A stretch of 34,784 nt of DNA from NCBI GenBank assembly GCA_045591315.1, contig JAZNSN010000023.1, positions 1 to 34,784 on the forward strand, read 5' to 3'. Below are positions 1-6,660 of the stretch, one piece after another (position 1 is the first letter of the stretch; every line of letters starts with the position of its first letter). Below the pieces are notes generated by a model. The model searched no databases and had not been told where the DNA came from. It saw nothing but the letters and a program-made list of their open reading frames with translations. The stretch comes from HGM04593 sp045591315 (GTDB taxonomy: Bacteria > Bacteroidota > Bacteroidia > Bacteroidales > Bacteroidaceae). The translations under genes and the position numbers were made by a program.

Positions 1-436
1 TAAACCTGGTTGATTTTTGGAAATAGTGCGAGGATTGTTTGACTGCTAGTTAGACACTCTGCAAGGAGTGGCTAACTGAAGGAGTTCCACAGCACCCAAA
101 AATCAAACAGAAAGTTTAAGTGGCAAGACCTCTTTGACTGAGAGATGTCGTTTGCGACTCTTGAACCAAAAAGAGGCAGACTGTTTTTCCCGTGTGCCGG
201 AACCTTTTGGTTCTTTTCAGTTATGAAAAGAACGTATAGAACGACTTGAAGAAAAATACAAGTGAACGATTAAGGTTAAAATTTACCATAAGATTGAACT
301 ATTAATGAATCAATGAATGTCCACACCTTTTTTCTACTGAGCCTAAAGCTCCCGTCGTCGCAAGCAGTGCTGCGGTATCGCACTGCCATCGCCACTTTTA
401 CTGGAGAGAAGTTACAAAAGACTTCTCTCCTTTTTT
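1..436 (+). ncRNA. Candidate structured non-coding RNA upstream of tRNA-Lys (family not recognised)
   Basis: No coding region of any size is evident here, but the DNA is dense in complementary arms. An outer stem pairs 6-20 with 96-110, followed by GTGC 26-29 with GCAC 92-95. Inside lies a hairpin with 48-53 pairing 72-77 and 55-59 pairing 66-70. A second domain pairs 129-135 with 170-176 and holds GTCG-tttg-CGAC at 147-158. A 9-bp hairpin lies at 210-233, GAGC/GCTC at 339-351 and a 7-bp hairpin at 364-386. The stretch ends with a perfect terminator. It lacks the hallmarks of RNase P RNA, tmRNA and SRP RNA. It could be a 6S-like RNA, a larger unnamed RNA, or two adjacent RNAs: a weak promoter box (TAAGATTG, 289-296) could start a shorter transcript of about 130 nt. 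The true 5' end may lie before the window. Stems are seen in the sequence; function is unknown. Confidence 0.45.
403..436 (+). terminator. Intrinsic terminator of the candidate structured RNA
   Basis: A perfect 10-bp stem (403-412 with 421-430) with an 8-base loop is followed by six T residues. It ends 10 bases before the tRNA-Lys gene, so it marks the 3' end of the upstream RNA rather than of the tRNA. Confidence 0.85.
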
Positions 437-446
437 AAAAAAACAT

Positions 447-519
447 GCACTGTTAGCTCAGTTGGTAGAGCAATTGACTCTTAATCAATGGGTCCAGGGT
501 TCGAGTCCCTGACGGTGTA
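447..519 (+). tRNA. tRNA-Lys (anticodon CTT)
   Basis: A full cloverleaf can be drawn. The acceptor arm GCACTGT pairs with ACGGTGT using G-T wobbles, including the first pair. TA precedes the D stem GCTC. The anticodon stem ATTGA/TCAAT encloses the loop CTCTTAA with anticodon CTT, and the T arm contains GGTTCGAGTCC. The discriminator base is A and CCA is not encoded, as is usual in this phylum. It decodes AAG lysine codons. It has no promoter box of its own between the terminator ending at 436 and its first base. Confidence 0.95.
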
Positions 520-522
520 CGA

Positions 523-571
523 AGATGCCGGCTAAAAGGTTTTATTACTTTTTAGCCGGCATCTCTCTTTT
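523..571 (+). terminator. Intrinsic terminator after tRNA-Lys
   Basis: A perfect 15-bp stem (523-537 with 550-564) has a 12-base loop and is followed by a T-rich tail (ctcttttatttc). It starts four bases after the tRNA and should end its transcript. Confidence 0.85.
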
Positions 572-579
572 ATTTCATA

Positions 580-780
580 GTGAAATGTGAATGCGTTTGT
601 GGATCGATTTTGGCTGTAGATAGCAAACATTACGATGAAATACTCAACTACTTCGTCAATCGTTCCGCAAATGCTTTTGCTGAAAGTTTTAATGCTAAAA
701 TCAAAGCGTTCAGAGCGCAACTCAGAGGTGTTAATGATTTGAAATTTTTCTTATACAGATTGACTAAACTTTTTGCTTAG
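580..780 (+). pseudogene. 3' remnant of an ISL3-type transposase (ISAon1-like)
   Basis: Only about the last 50 residues of a DDE transposase survive. The segment containing HYDEILNYF, NRSANAFAESFNAKIKAF and FLYRLTKLFA matches, from memory, the C-terminal end of ISL3/ISAon1-type transposases common in Bacteroidetes. These normally exceed 300 residues. The ATG at 580 is not a natural start: homology begins near residue 17 and the preceding sequence is unrelated. The C-rich bases just after the stop (ccccccaacttttgc) may be the old element's right end. No left end or upstream catalytic residues are present, so this is a dead fragment left between tRNA-Lys and the kinase gene. Confidence 0.75.
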
Positions 781-829
781 CCCCCCAACTTTTGCAAGTG
801 AGCCATATCAACAGCAATAACTCAAAACT

Positions 830-2416
830 TTACAAATCCCCTATAATGTTATACTGCATCCAGTTTGGATGTTCTCTATATGCTTCAAAAGCAACAGCAG
901 GAACGTGTATAACTGTATTGGGGTTATCCACTATAGTTGCAATCAGTGGCGGAGTGGTAGCCTCTAGATAAATGTGTTTAAGATTGTCGCAATGGTAGAA
1001 TGCATAGTCTCCAATCTCGGTAACATTGGCAGGAATTGTTATCTCCTCAAGCCCACTGCATTCCCAGAATACGCCACGTTCAATAACTTTCAAGCTTTGT
1101 GGCAGTGAAACATTCTTCAAGTTTGAGCATCGGCCGAATGCATCTCGTTCCATACGTTCAATTCCCTCGGGAATATATATAGATGTGAGTGATATGCAGT
1201 CGACGAATGCGGTATTGCTAATACTTTTAATTTCTGGTGATATTTTTACGGCTTTTAACCTTTTCATTTTTCTAAAGGATGCCTCTATATTCTTCACTGT
1301 GCTGGGGAGTGAAATGCTTACAATTGAGTCACAATCACCAAAAGCATCGTTGCCAATGTTTTTAATTCCCTCGGGAATGTACACCGATAGTATTTTCCTT
1401 TTGTAGAAAGCCGAATCGGCTATGCTTGTTGTTATGTATTGTTTGTTGTCAAAGGTTATTTCGGGGTGTATATAAACATTGGCTTCTTCATTTGCACGAC
1501 CACCCACAACTTCACATGTTCTATCGTCGTGCGATAATGTTTTATAAATAACACCTTCAATTTCTGTGGTTTTTGTGGCTTCCGGTCTTTGGGGGCTTGA
1601 ATTTCCAATAAGTGCATAATAGGTAACCGGCATAAGCACCAGCACTGCAATCAACGCTATTAAAAGGTTTCGTCTGCTGTTGCGTTTTTTTATTGCCAAT
1701 ATCATTTCGTCTATTGTGGCATACCGTTTCTCTTTGCTGGTTCTTGTACACTTTTTTATTATCTGGTAGAAAAGTCTTGAATATTTAGCACCGGTTTTTT
1801 GCTTTATGTAACGCAATAGGCAACCGACAGCATAAATGTCGGTGCGTTCGTCGATATTCTCGGCAGCCTTGTTGTTTAGTTCAGGAGCTGTAAAATTCTT
1901 TGTGCTTCCCAATATATGGAAGTGTTCGTTGCTAAAACAGAAACCCATGTCGACAATCTTCACATTGTTACCCACTTGTGTGAGCATTATGTTATTGGGG
2001 CTTATGTCGATGTATGCAATTCCTTTGGAGTGAAAAGCCTTGAGACCTTCGAGCAGTTGCAGTGTGAAATTCCACAAGTTCTGTTCGTTGGCAAAGAATC
2101 CCTTCTCCTTTGTCAGTTTTTCTTCTATGGTAACACCCTGCACATACTCCATGAGAATATACAGTTCGTCGTCGCTTTCGCAAATATCGTGATACTTTAC
2201 CACGTAGGGGTTCTCTATTTTTTGCCCCAATTCAAACTCCTTGTAGAGCAGTGCCCTGTTGCTGTAGTTGGGGAATAGTTCCGGACGCAATTGTTTCATA
2301 AAATAGAGTTTGCCTTCCTTGCACACTCTGTACGACAGCGATGTTACACCCCCGTCGCTAATGAGTACCTTTTCGTCAAAGGTATTGTCGTTGCTTGTGT
2401 AGTCCGATGTTATCAT
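830..2416 (-). CDS. Membrane Ser/Thr protein kinase with a C-terminal BspA-type LRR ectodomain
   Basis: This 528-aa protein carries a Hanks-type kinase domain at about residues 15-245. Visible landmarks are the ATP-binding Lys41, a helix-C Glu60, the catalytic-loop Asp137 and Asn142 in YIDISPNN, DMG at 156-158 in place of DFG, and APE at 177-179. One membrane segment (about 250-271) follows, then a region of about 55 residues and five or more LRR_5/BspA-type repeats (about 329-488). The C-terminal cap has the TTPP...V.VPA..F.AY pattern seen in BspA proteins. The expected topology is a cytoplasmic kinase with a periplasmic or exposed LRR sensor. The catalytic-loop Lys is replaced by Ser139, as in some bacterial kinases, so activity is likely but unproven. 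The start at 2416 lies 10 bases after the upstream gene's stop and has a purine-rich site (aagagag). The longer frame reaching 2545 would overlap that gene. Confidence 0.85.
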   Translation of the reverse strand: MITSDYTSNDNTFDEKVLISDGGVTSLSYRVCKEGKLYFMKQLRPELFPNYSNRALLYKEFELGQKIENPYVVKYHDICESDDELYILMEYVQGVTIEEKLTKEKGFFANEQNLWNFTLQLLEGLKAFHSKGIAYIDISPNNIMLTQVGNNVKIVDMGFCFSNEHFHILGSTKNFTAPELNNKAAENIDERTDIYAVGCLLRYIKQKTGAKYSRLFYQIIKKCTRTSKEKRYATIDEMILAIKKRNSRRNLLIALIAVLVLMPVTYYALIGNSSPQRPEATKTTEIEGVIYKTLSHDDRTCEVVGGRANEEANVYIHPEITFDNKQYITTSIADSAFYKRKILSVYIPEGIKNIGNDAFGDCDSIVSISLPSTVKNIEASFRKMKRLKAVKISPEIKSISNTAFVDCISLTSIYIPEGIERMERDAFGRCSNLKNVSLPQSLKVIERGVFWECSGLEEITIPANVTEIGDYAFYHCDNLKHIYLEATTPPLIATIVDNPNTVIHVPAVAFEAYREHPNWMQYNIIGDL

Positions 2417-2426
2417 TCTCTCTTTC

Positions 2427-3008
2427 TTATAAATCTTCGGTAAGCATCCTGTACTGTATGCCACCAGTTCTGCCACACACAAAGCCTGTGGGCTTTCCGT
2501 TGTTCTGCACAAGGCAACGTAGATGCAGTGGCTCGTTATTAACAAAGTGGTAACATTGGAATGTGTCGCCCACAGTCAGTTTGCTGTTTGCCGCCTCAAT
2601 CACGCGGAACATGTCAAATCCCTCGTACTCTACTGTTACACAGCGGTCGGGAGCCCATTTAAGCTCTATCCTTGTACCTTTGCGCAGCGATGCCGTTTGC
2701 AGGTCCTCGGTGGGCAGGTAGTCGCTGCTTGCAATCTCCATGCCTTGCAGGCTGTTCTCAAAGGCCTCGAAACTGGTATACCCGGTGTATGTCGCAAGAA
2801 TGTTAAGTGTGTTGCGGTATGGTTTTTTGCGATATTCCTCGCCAAGATAACCCCAAAAACGCTTTAATGTTATTGGAGCAAGATATGCCTTTGCCCTGTC
2901 GAGAATTAGTGTCGACAGGTAATCGAAGTCACGTGGAGTGTTCATGCTGCGTCCCGCAACCATCTCCACTTTCTGCTGTAGTGCTTGGTATATTTCCCCT
3001 TTGTTCAT
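2427..3008 (-). CDS. Conserved hypothetical protein paired with the LRR kinase (possible HTH-like N-terminus)
   Basis: This 193-aa soluble protein has no signal peptide or membrane segment. Its N-terminal half contains TLKRFWGYL followed by RNTLNILATYTGYTSFEAF. I recognise this pattern from Bacteroidetes proteins of unknown role, and it looks like a small helical, possibly helix-turn-helix-like, domain. The C-terminal half (about 105-185) is beta-rich with few charged clusters and could be a small barrel. It lies 10 bases upstream of the kinase gene on the same strand, so the two are almost certainly co-transcribed. It may be an adaptor, substrate or regulator of the kinase; this is inference. 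No enzyme motif is visible. Confidence 0.7.
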   Translation of the reverse strand: MNKGEIYQALQQKVEMVAGRSMNTPRDFDYLSTLILDRAKAYLAPITLKRFWGYLGEEYRKKPYRNTLNILATYTGYTSFEAFENSLQGMEIASSDYLPTEDLQTASLRKGTRIELKWAPDRCVTVEYEGFDMFRVIEAANSKLTVGDTFQCYHFVNNEPLHLRCLVQNNGKPTGFVCGRTGGIQYRMLTEDL

Positions 3009-3132
3009 GCCGTTCTCTTTACTCTTGCGAATTTAATGAAAAAAACGTTTTAATAGGGGTTATAAGGTGTATTAACTAAAATGGGTGGGATAAAAGAACC
3101 AAGATGAACCAATTTAAGCGTGAAGGTATGTG

Positions 3133-3140
3133 TAATTTTG
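3133..3140 (+). promoter_or_regulatory. Candidate -7 promoter box for the secreted LRR gene
   Basis: TAATTTTG matches the Bacteroidetes -7 consensus TAnnTTTG in the 296-base gap between the divergent kinase pair and the LRR gene. No clear -33 TTTG is present. Use of this box would give a leader of about 155 nt containing the hairpin at 3180-3198. Confidence 0.45.
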
Positions 3141-3179
3141 CAGAAAATATTAACATTTGACAAAGCCGCTTCATTGTGT

Positions 3180-3198
3180 CATAGCATGTGGTGCTATG
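3180..3198 (+). other. Hairpin in the leader of the secreted LRR gene
   Basis: A perfect 7-bp inverted repeat (CATAGCA/TGCTATG, loop TGTGG) lies about 105 bases before the start codon. There is no T tract, so it is not a terminator. It could be an mRNA stability or regulatory structure, or a protein-binding palindrome. Confidence 0.4.
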
Positions 3199-3304
3199 CA
3201 TAACAGGTTAGTTTAAATGTAATCAATCCAATCATTCTGTAGAAAAACAGATGGAACCATACAGAAAACAACTGCTTACAATTAATTTTAAAATATAATA
3301 AATT

Positions 3305-4906
3305 ATGAAACACAATTACATTAAAAGTATGCTCACTGCATTGTTGCTGCTGTGCAGCAGCATTGCAAGTGCACAAATTGAAGTTGACGGTATTTGCTAT
3401 GTAGTGTCAGAAACGGATAAAAGTTTAAGTGTAACAACCTCTAGTACTAAATATTCCGGGGATATTGTAATCCCGGAAAGCATAAGTCTGAGTTCTGTAA
3501 CTTTCCCGGAACGTTCTACTGGTGAGATTATTGCATACCAAGGTGCTAGTGTTGTTTATAACTTTTATGCAGAAGCTGGTAGTACAGTAAGTTTTAAGCC
3601 ATATTTTGGTCAGTATGTTAACGGTAAGACAAGTTTATCAGTATATATAAATAATGAAGAGGTCTTTGATACGACTGCTTCTTATGGCGGCATACCGGAA
3701 CAAACTTTAAGTATTGAGTCTTCTGGGCCACAAACTCTCAAATTTTCTGTATATGCCTCTCAAGGATATGCGTCTTTTACGGCTAAGGACGTAACTTTAA
3801 ATCTTGATAAAGAAACAGAGTATTCCATCACAGCTGTAGGAAAAGAAGCATTCAACAAATGCACCGGGCTTACAAGCATTGAGATTCCTGACGGTGTAAC
3901 AAGCATTGATTATTATGCGTTCAATGGTTGCACCGGGCTGAAAAGCGTTAAAATGCCTGATAACCTAACTGCTATAGGTAGTAACGCGTTCTGGGATTGC
4001 ACCGGGCTTACAAGCATTGAGATTCCTGACGGCGTTACAAGCATTGGTCACGGTGCGTTCGCTCGTTGCACCGGGCTTACAAGCATTACAATTCCCGGCA
4101 GTGTAACAAGCATAGCTGATTATGCGTTCAGTAATTGCAGCGGGCTTGAAAGCGTTTATGTAGAGTGCACAACACCGCCAACAATGGATGGTGATAATGT
4201 TTTCAGTGATTATACAATACCGTTATATGTTCCTGCAGGCTCTATGAATGCATATAAAGCAGCCGACTGCTGGAAGAAATTTACAAACATGTATTATCTG
4301 AAGCCCGACTGGACAGAAGTCAATATCGAGATAGGCGAGTACGGCTGCGGAACATACTGCTCACCAGCAGCTCTCGATTTCAGCGAGGTAGATGGCTTGA
4401 AGGCATACAGTGCAATAGGCTTTAACTCAAGCACACAGGTGGTTACACTAGCAAGAGTAATGACAACCGCAGCCGAGACCGGTATCTTCTTGAAGGGCGA
4501 GCCCGGCACCTATACAGTACCGGTCATCGATGAGTGCAGCGAACACACATTGAACCTGCTCGTAGGTACACTTGAAACAAATACCATAAACAGCACCTCA
4601 GGTGATATGAGCAACTTCAAGTTCACCATAGCCGAAGGTGACTCATCCCCGATGTTCTATCCGTTTGAGGACGGAACCTCATTCAGCGCCGGCAAGGCAT
4701 ACTTGCAGATACCGACATCATGGGTAGCATCAACAGCCCAGAAGTCAGTAAACATACGCTTCGACGAAGGCGAGACCACCGGCATAGACGAGGTTAAAGG
4801 CGAAAACGGAGAATCCAAGGCCATTTACGACCTTAGTGGAAGAAAAGTGGAAACCCCGACAAGAGGAATCTACATTATCGGCGGTAAAAAGGTATTCGTC
4901 AAGTAA
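3305..4906 (+). CDS. Secreted BspA-like leucine-rich-repeat protein with a C-terminal sorting-type tail
   Basis: This 533-aa protein begins with a signal peptide (MKHNYIKSMLTALLLLCSS..ASA, cleavage near residue 23). A typical BspA N-terminal cap (YVVSETDKSLSV...GDIVIPESI) is interrupted by a beta-rich segment of about 110 residues (about 65-170). Five LRR_5 repeats of 23 residues follow (about 178-295, AF..CTGLTSI.IP.GVTSI), and a cap ending in YVPAGSMNAYKA. Residues 320-490 are a beta-rich linker common in Prevotella/Bacteroides surface proteins. The tail (GIDEV...IYDLSGRKV..P.RGIYI..GKKV.VK) resembles type IX secretion or outer-membrane sorting domains. BspA relatives bind host matrix or other bacteria; for this protein that is inference. 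It is divergent from the LRR kinase, whose ectodomain is of the same repeat family. Confidence 0.85.
   Translation: MKHNYIKSMLTALLLLCSSIASAQIEVDGICYVVSETDKSLSVTTSSTKYSGDIVIPESISLSSVTFPERSTGEIIAYQGASVVYNFYAEAGSTVSFKPYFGQYVNGKTSLSVYINNEEVFDTTASYGGIPEQTLSIESSGPQTLKFSVYASQGYASFTAKDVTLNLDKETEYSITAVGKEAFNKCTGLTSIEIPDGVTSIDYYAFNGCTGLKSVKMPDNLTAIGSNAFWDCTGLTSIEIPDGVTSIGHGAFARCTGLTSITIPGSVTSIADYAFSNCSGLESVYVECTTPPTMDGDNVFSDYTIPLYVPAGSMNAYKAADCWKKFTNMYYLKPDWTEVNIEIGEYGCGTYCSPAALDFSEVDGLKAYSAIGFNSSTQVVTLARVMTTAAETGIFLKGEPGTYTVPVIDECSEHTLNLLVGTLETNTINSTSGDMSNFKFTIAEGDSSPMFYPFEDGTSFSAGKAYLQIPTSWVASTAQKSVNIRFDEGETTGIDEVKGENGESKAIYDLSGRKVETPTRGIYIIGGKKVFVK
3861..4205 (+). repeat. Five in-frame 69-bp LRR coding repeats
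   Basis: The word gcaccgggct starts at 3861, 3930, 3999 and 4068, with a variant (gcagcgggct) at 4137, an exact 69-base period. Units 1 and 3 share a longer near-identical stretch (about 45 bases from 3861 and 3999). The unit encodes the 23-residue LRR. Such DNA-level identity favours recombination that changes repeat number without breaking the frame. Confidence 0.85.
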
Positions 4907-4950
4907 TCGCGAATGCAATATTATCAATGGATCTCAACCATATCGCGAAA

Positions 4951-4995
4951 CAGGAGATCTCTCACGTTCGTGGCAAACTCCGTTTCGAGATGACA
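4951..4995. repeat. Possible REP-like palindromic intergenic element
   Basis: An imperfect inverted repeat pairs ATCTC at 4957-4961 with GAGAT at 4987-4991, and ACG at 4964-4966 with CGT at 4981-4983. It also holds the palindrome GAGATCTC. Its ends (ggagatctctc ... tcgagatgac) resemble interspersed intergenic elements I recall from several Bacteroidetes. Only one copy is in this window, so the repeat status is unproven. Confidence 0.3.
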
Positions 4996-5010
4996 AATAC
5001 GATAAAATAA

Positions 5011-5196
5011 ATGAAGTATATGAGAAAAGATTATAAAAGACCCTCTGCTGTAACAGTAGAACTTGAAACAGAACCGATAATGAATGTTGTATCAACAGAA
5101 ACCGGTGGTGCCAATGTCGGCAATAAGCCGGTAGGCGGAAACACTCCGGACCTCTCCGGCAAGAACCGTGGCGATTGGGGTAACCTTTGGAATTAA
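5011..5196 (+). CDS. Small 61-aa protein of unknown function
   Basis: The reading frame begins in an A-rich context (aaataaATGAAG); a second in-frame ATG lies at 5020. The N-terminal part is basic then amphipathic (YKRPSAVTVELETEPIMNVVS). The C-terminal half is rich in Gly, Asn and Asp and ends in RGDWGNLWN. There is no signal peptide or cysteine. I recall similar small proteins (a Y..P....V.LETE-type start followed by a Gly/Asp tail) scattered in Bacteroides and Prevotella, without a known function. It lies about 105 bases after the secreted LRR gene on the same strand and is followed directly by a terminator, so it may share that transcript. The bipartite look recalls leader-plus-core peptides, but no modifying enzyme is nearby. 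Confidence 0.6.
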   Translation: MKYMRKDYKRPSAVTVELETEPIMNVVSTETGGANVGNKPVGGNTPDLSGKNRGDWGNLWN

Positions 5197-5234
5197 GAAT
5201 GTTATTAATAATAGGAAGTAAGTTTTTTCATTTG

Positions 5235-5267
5235 CTCTCCGGCAGTTTAACTGTCGGGGAGTTTTTT
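5235..5267 (+). terminator. Intrinsic terminator after the 61-aa gene
   Basis: An 11-bp stem (5235-5245 with 5251-5261, two G-T pairs) with loop TTTAA is followed by six T residues. It separates the LRR/small-protein unit from the histidine kinase gene. Confidence 0.85.
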
Positions 5268-5335
5268 GTGATTGCTGGTTTTATAATAAAATTTCCTTTT
5301 TTCCGTTAACTATAGTAACTGTCAACTTTTGAGTG

Positions 5336-6484
5336 ATGAAATTGCTAAGTAACTTCAGGAAAATAAAGCTGCTGCTTATATTCTTTGCGGCTGTGATTGC
5401 TGCATCTTCGTTGTGGGTGTCCAACTCGCTGGTGAACGACCTCAAGGATGAGGAGATGAGAAAGATGAAGATGTGGGCTTCGGCAATGGGTTCTCTAATC
5501 AGTGCCGAGGAGAATGCCGATGTTACCCTGGAACAGGAGATTCTAAGCAGCAACAGCACTATCCCTGTGATTCTGACCGACGAAACCGGTTCTATAATAC
5601 AATACAATAACATTGTGCTCGATGAGGGTGCCGATACTTTGGCTGTGCTCATGGAGCGTGTGGCCGACATGCGCCGTGGAGGGCGTGTGATTCCGGTACC
5701 TATGGGCGAGTGGGGCGAGCAGTATGCATGCTACGACGACTCGATGATTCTGACCCAGCTCTCCTATTATCCTTATGTGCAGCTGACAGTGGTGCTTCTT
5801 TTCTTTGTCATCTGTTTCGTGGCTATTCTCTCTTCGAAGCGTGCCGAACAGAACAGGGTGTGGGTGGGCCTCTCTAAGGAGACTGCGCATCAGCTGGGTA
5901 CGCCTATTTCTTCCCTCATGGCGTGGACTACGGTTCTTAAGGAGAAGTATCCCGATGATGAGCTTCTGCCCGAAATGGAGCGCGATGTGGCCCGTCTGCA
6001 AATGGTTGCCGAGCGTTTCTCCAAGATTGGCTCTAAGCCTGAGCCTGCGTCGGAAGACCTCGTAGCTGTAGTGGAGCGTGCTGTGGAGTATGTTAAGCAT
6101 CGTAGCCCTTCGAATGTGATATACGAAGCGAACTATCCTAAACGTCCTCTGCTGGTGCGTGTGAATGCACCTCTTATAGAGTGGGTGATAGAGAACTTGT
6201 GCAAGAACTCCATAGATGCGATGAACGGTGCCGGTACAATAACTGTCACTGTCACGCAGAACGATGACAAGGCGTTTGTCGATGTGTGTGATACCGGCAA
6301 GGGGTTGCCTAAGTCGCAGCACAAGCGTGTGTTCGAGCCCGGCTTTACAACAAAGAAACGGGGTTGGGGCTTGGGGCTCTCTCTTGCAAAGCGCATCATG
6401 CAGGAGTATCATAAGGGTAGGATATATGTAAAGAGTTCGGCTCCCGGAAAGGGTACTACATTCCGCATTGAACTGAAAAAATAG
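5336..6484 (+). CDS. Orphan sensor histidine kinase
   Basis: This 382-aa inner-membrane kinase has membrane segments at about residues 11-27 and 148-167 flanking a periplasmic sensor of about 120 residues. The H-box KETAHQLGTPISSL holds the phospho-accepting His185. The ATPase domain shows the N-box (ENLCKNSIDAM, 286-296), the G1 box DTGKGL (319-324), the F box FEPGFTTK and the G2 region GWGLGLS (343-349). The ATP-binding site therefore looks complete. No response regulator is encoded next to it, so its partner must be elsewhere. A GTG three bases before the ATG is in frame, but the ATG at 5336 is the better start. It follows a terminator and so should have its own promoter, though no convincing TAnnTTTG box is seen. 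Confidence 0.9.
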   Translation: MKLLSNFRKIKLLLIFFAAVIAASSLWVSNSLVNDLKDEEMRKMKMWASAMGSLISAEENADVTLEQEILSSNSTIPVILTDETGSIIQYNNIVLDEGADTLAVLMERVADMRRGGRVIPVPMGEWGEQYACYDDSMILTQLSYYPYVQLTVVLLFFVICFVAILSSKRAEQNRVWVGLSKETAHQLGTPISSLMAWTTVLKEKYPDDELLPEMERDVARLQMVAERFSKIGSKPEPASEDLVAVVERAVEYVKHRSPSNVIYEANYPKRPLLVRVNAPLIEWVIENLCKNSIDAMNGAGTITVTVTQNDDKAFVDVCDTGKGLPKSQHKRVFEPGFTTKKRGWGLGLSLAKRIMQEYHKGRIYVKSSAPGKGTTFRIELKK

Positions 6485-6660
6485 GCTGTAAATTTAATTA
6501 TTCCCAGTGCTGTACTCTTGCCGTTGTTTTTCAACTCTTCAGTCATTTTGTGTTGGCTCCTCCTCAAGGGGGAACGGTTATTTATGTTGATTATTACCTA
6601 AATTCAAACTGCTTCTTAAAGTTTTTTATTGTTTTAGGTGTTTCTAAAGAATTTTATTAC

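Noticed and set aside
1..436. Assignment of the structured region as RNase P RNA, tmRNA or SRP RNA
   Set aside because: The conserved cores of these RNAs are not found, and there is no tag-peptide-like reading frame.
447..800. An integrated element with a direct repeat of the tRNA-Lys 3' end
   Set aside because: No second copy of the tRNA 3' segment was seen in the window and no integrase gene is present.
2414..2545. Upstream extension of the LRR kinase to an ATG at 2545
   Set aside because: It would overlap the 193-aa gene by over 100 bases; the start at 2416 has a purine-rich site and suitable spacing.
5333..5335. GTG start of the histidine kinase gene
   Set aside because: An ATG follows immediately in frame and is the more usual start.
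5543..6412. A 289-aa minus-strand reading frame
   Set aside because: It lies wholly antisense to the histidine kinase gene, has no recognisable domain or promoter, and its residue use (His, Leu and Arg rich) is typical of a shadow frame.
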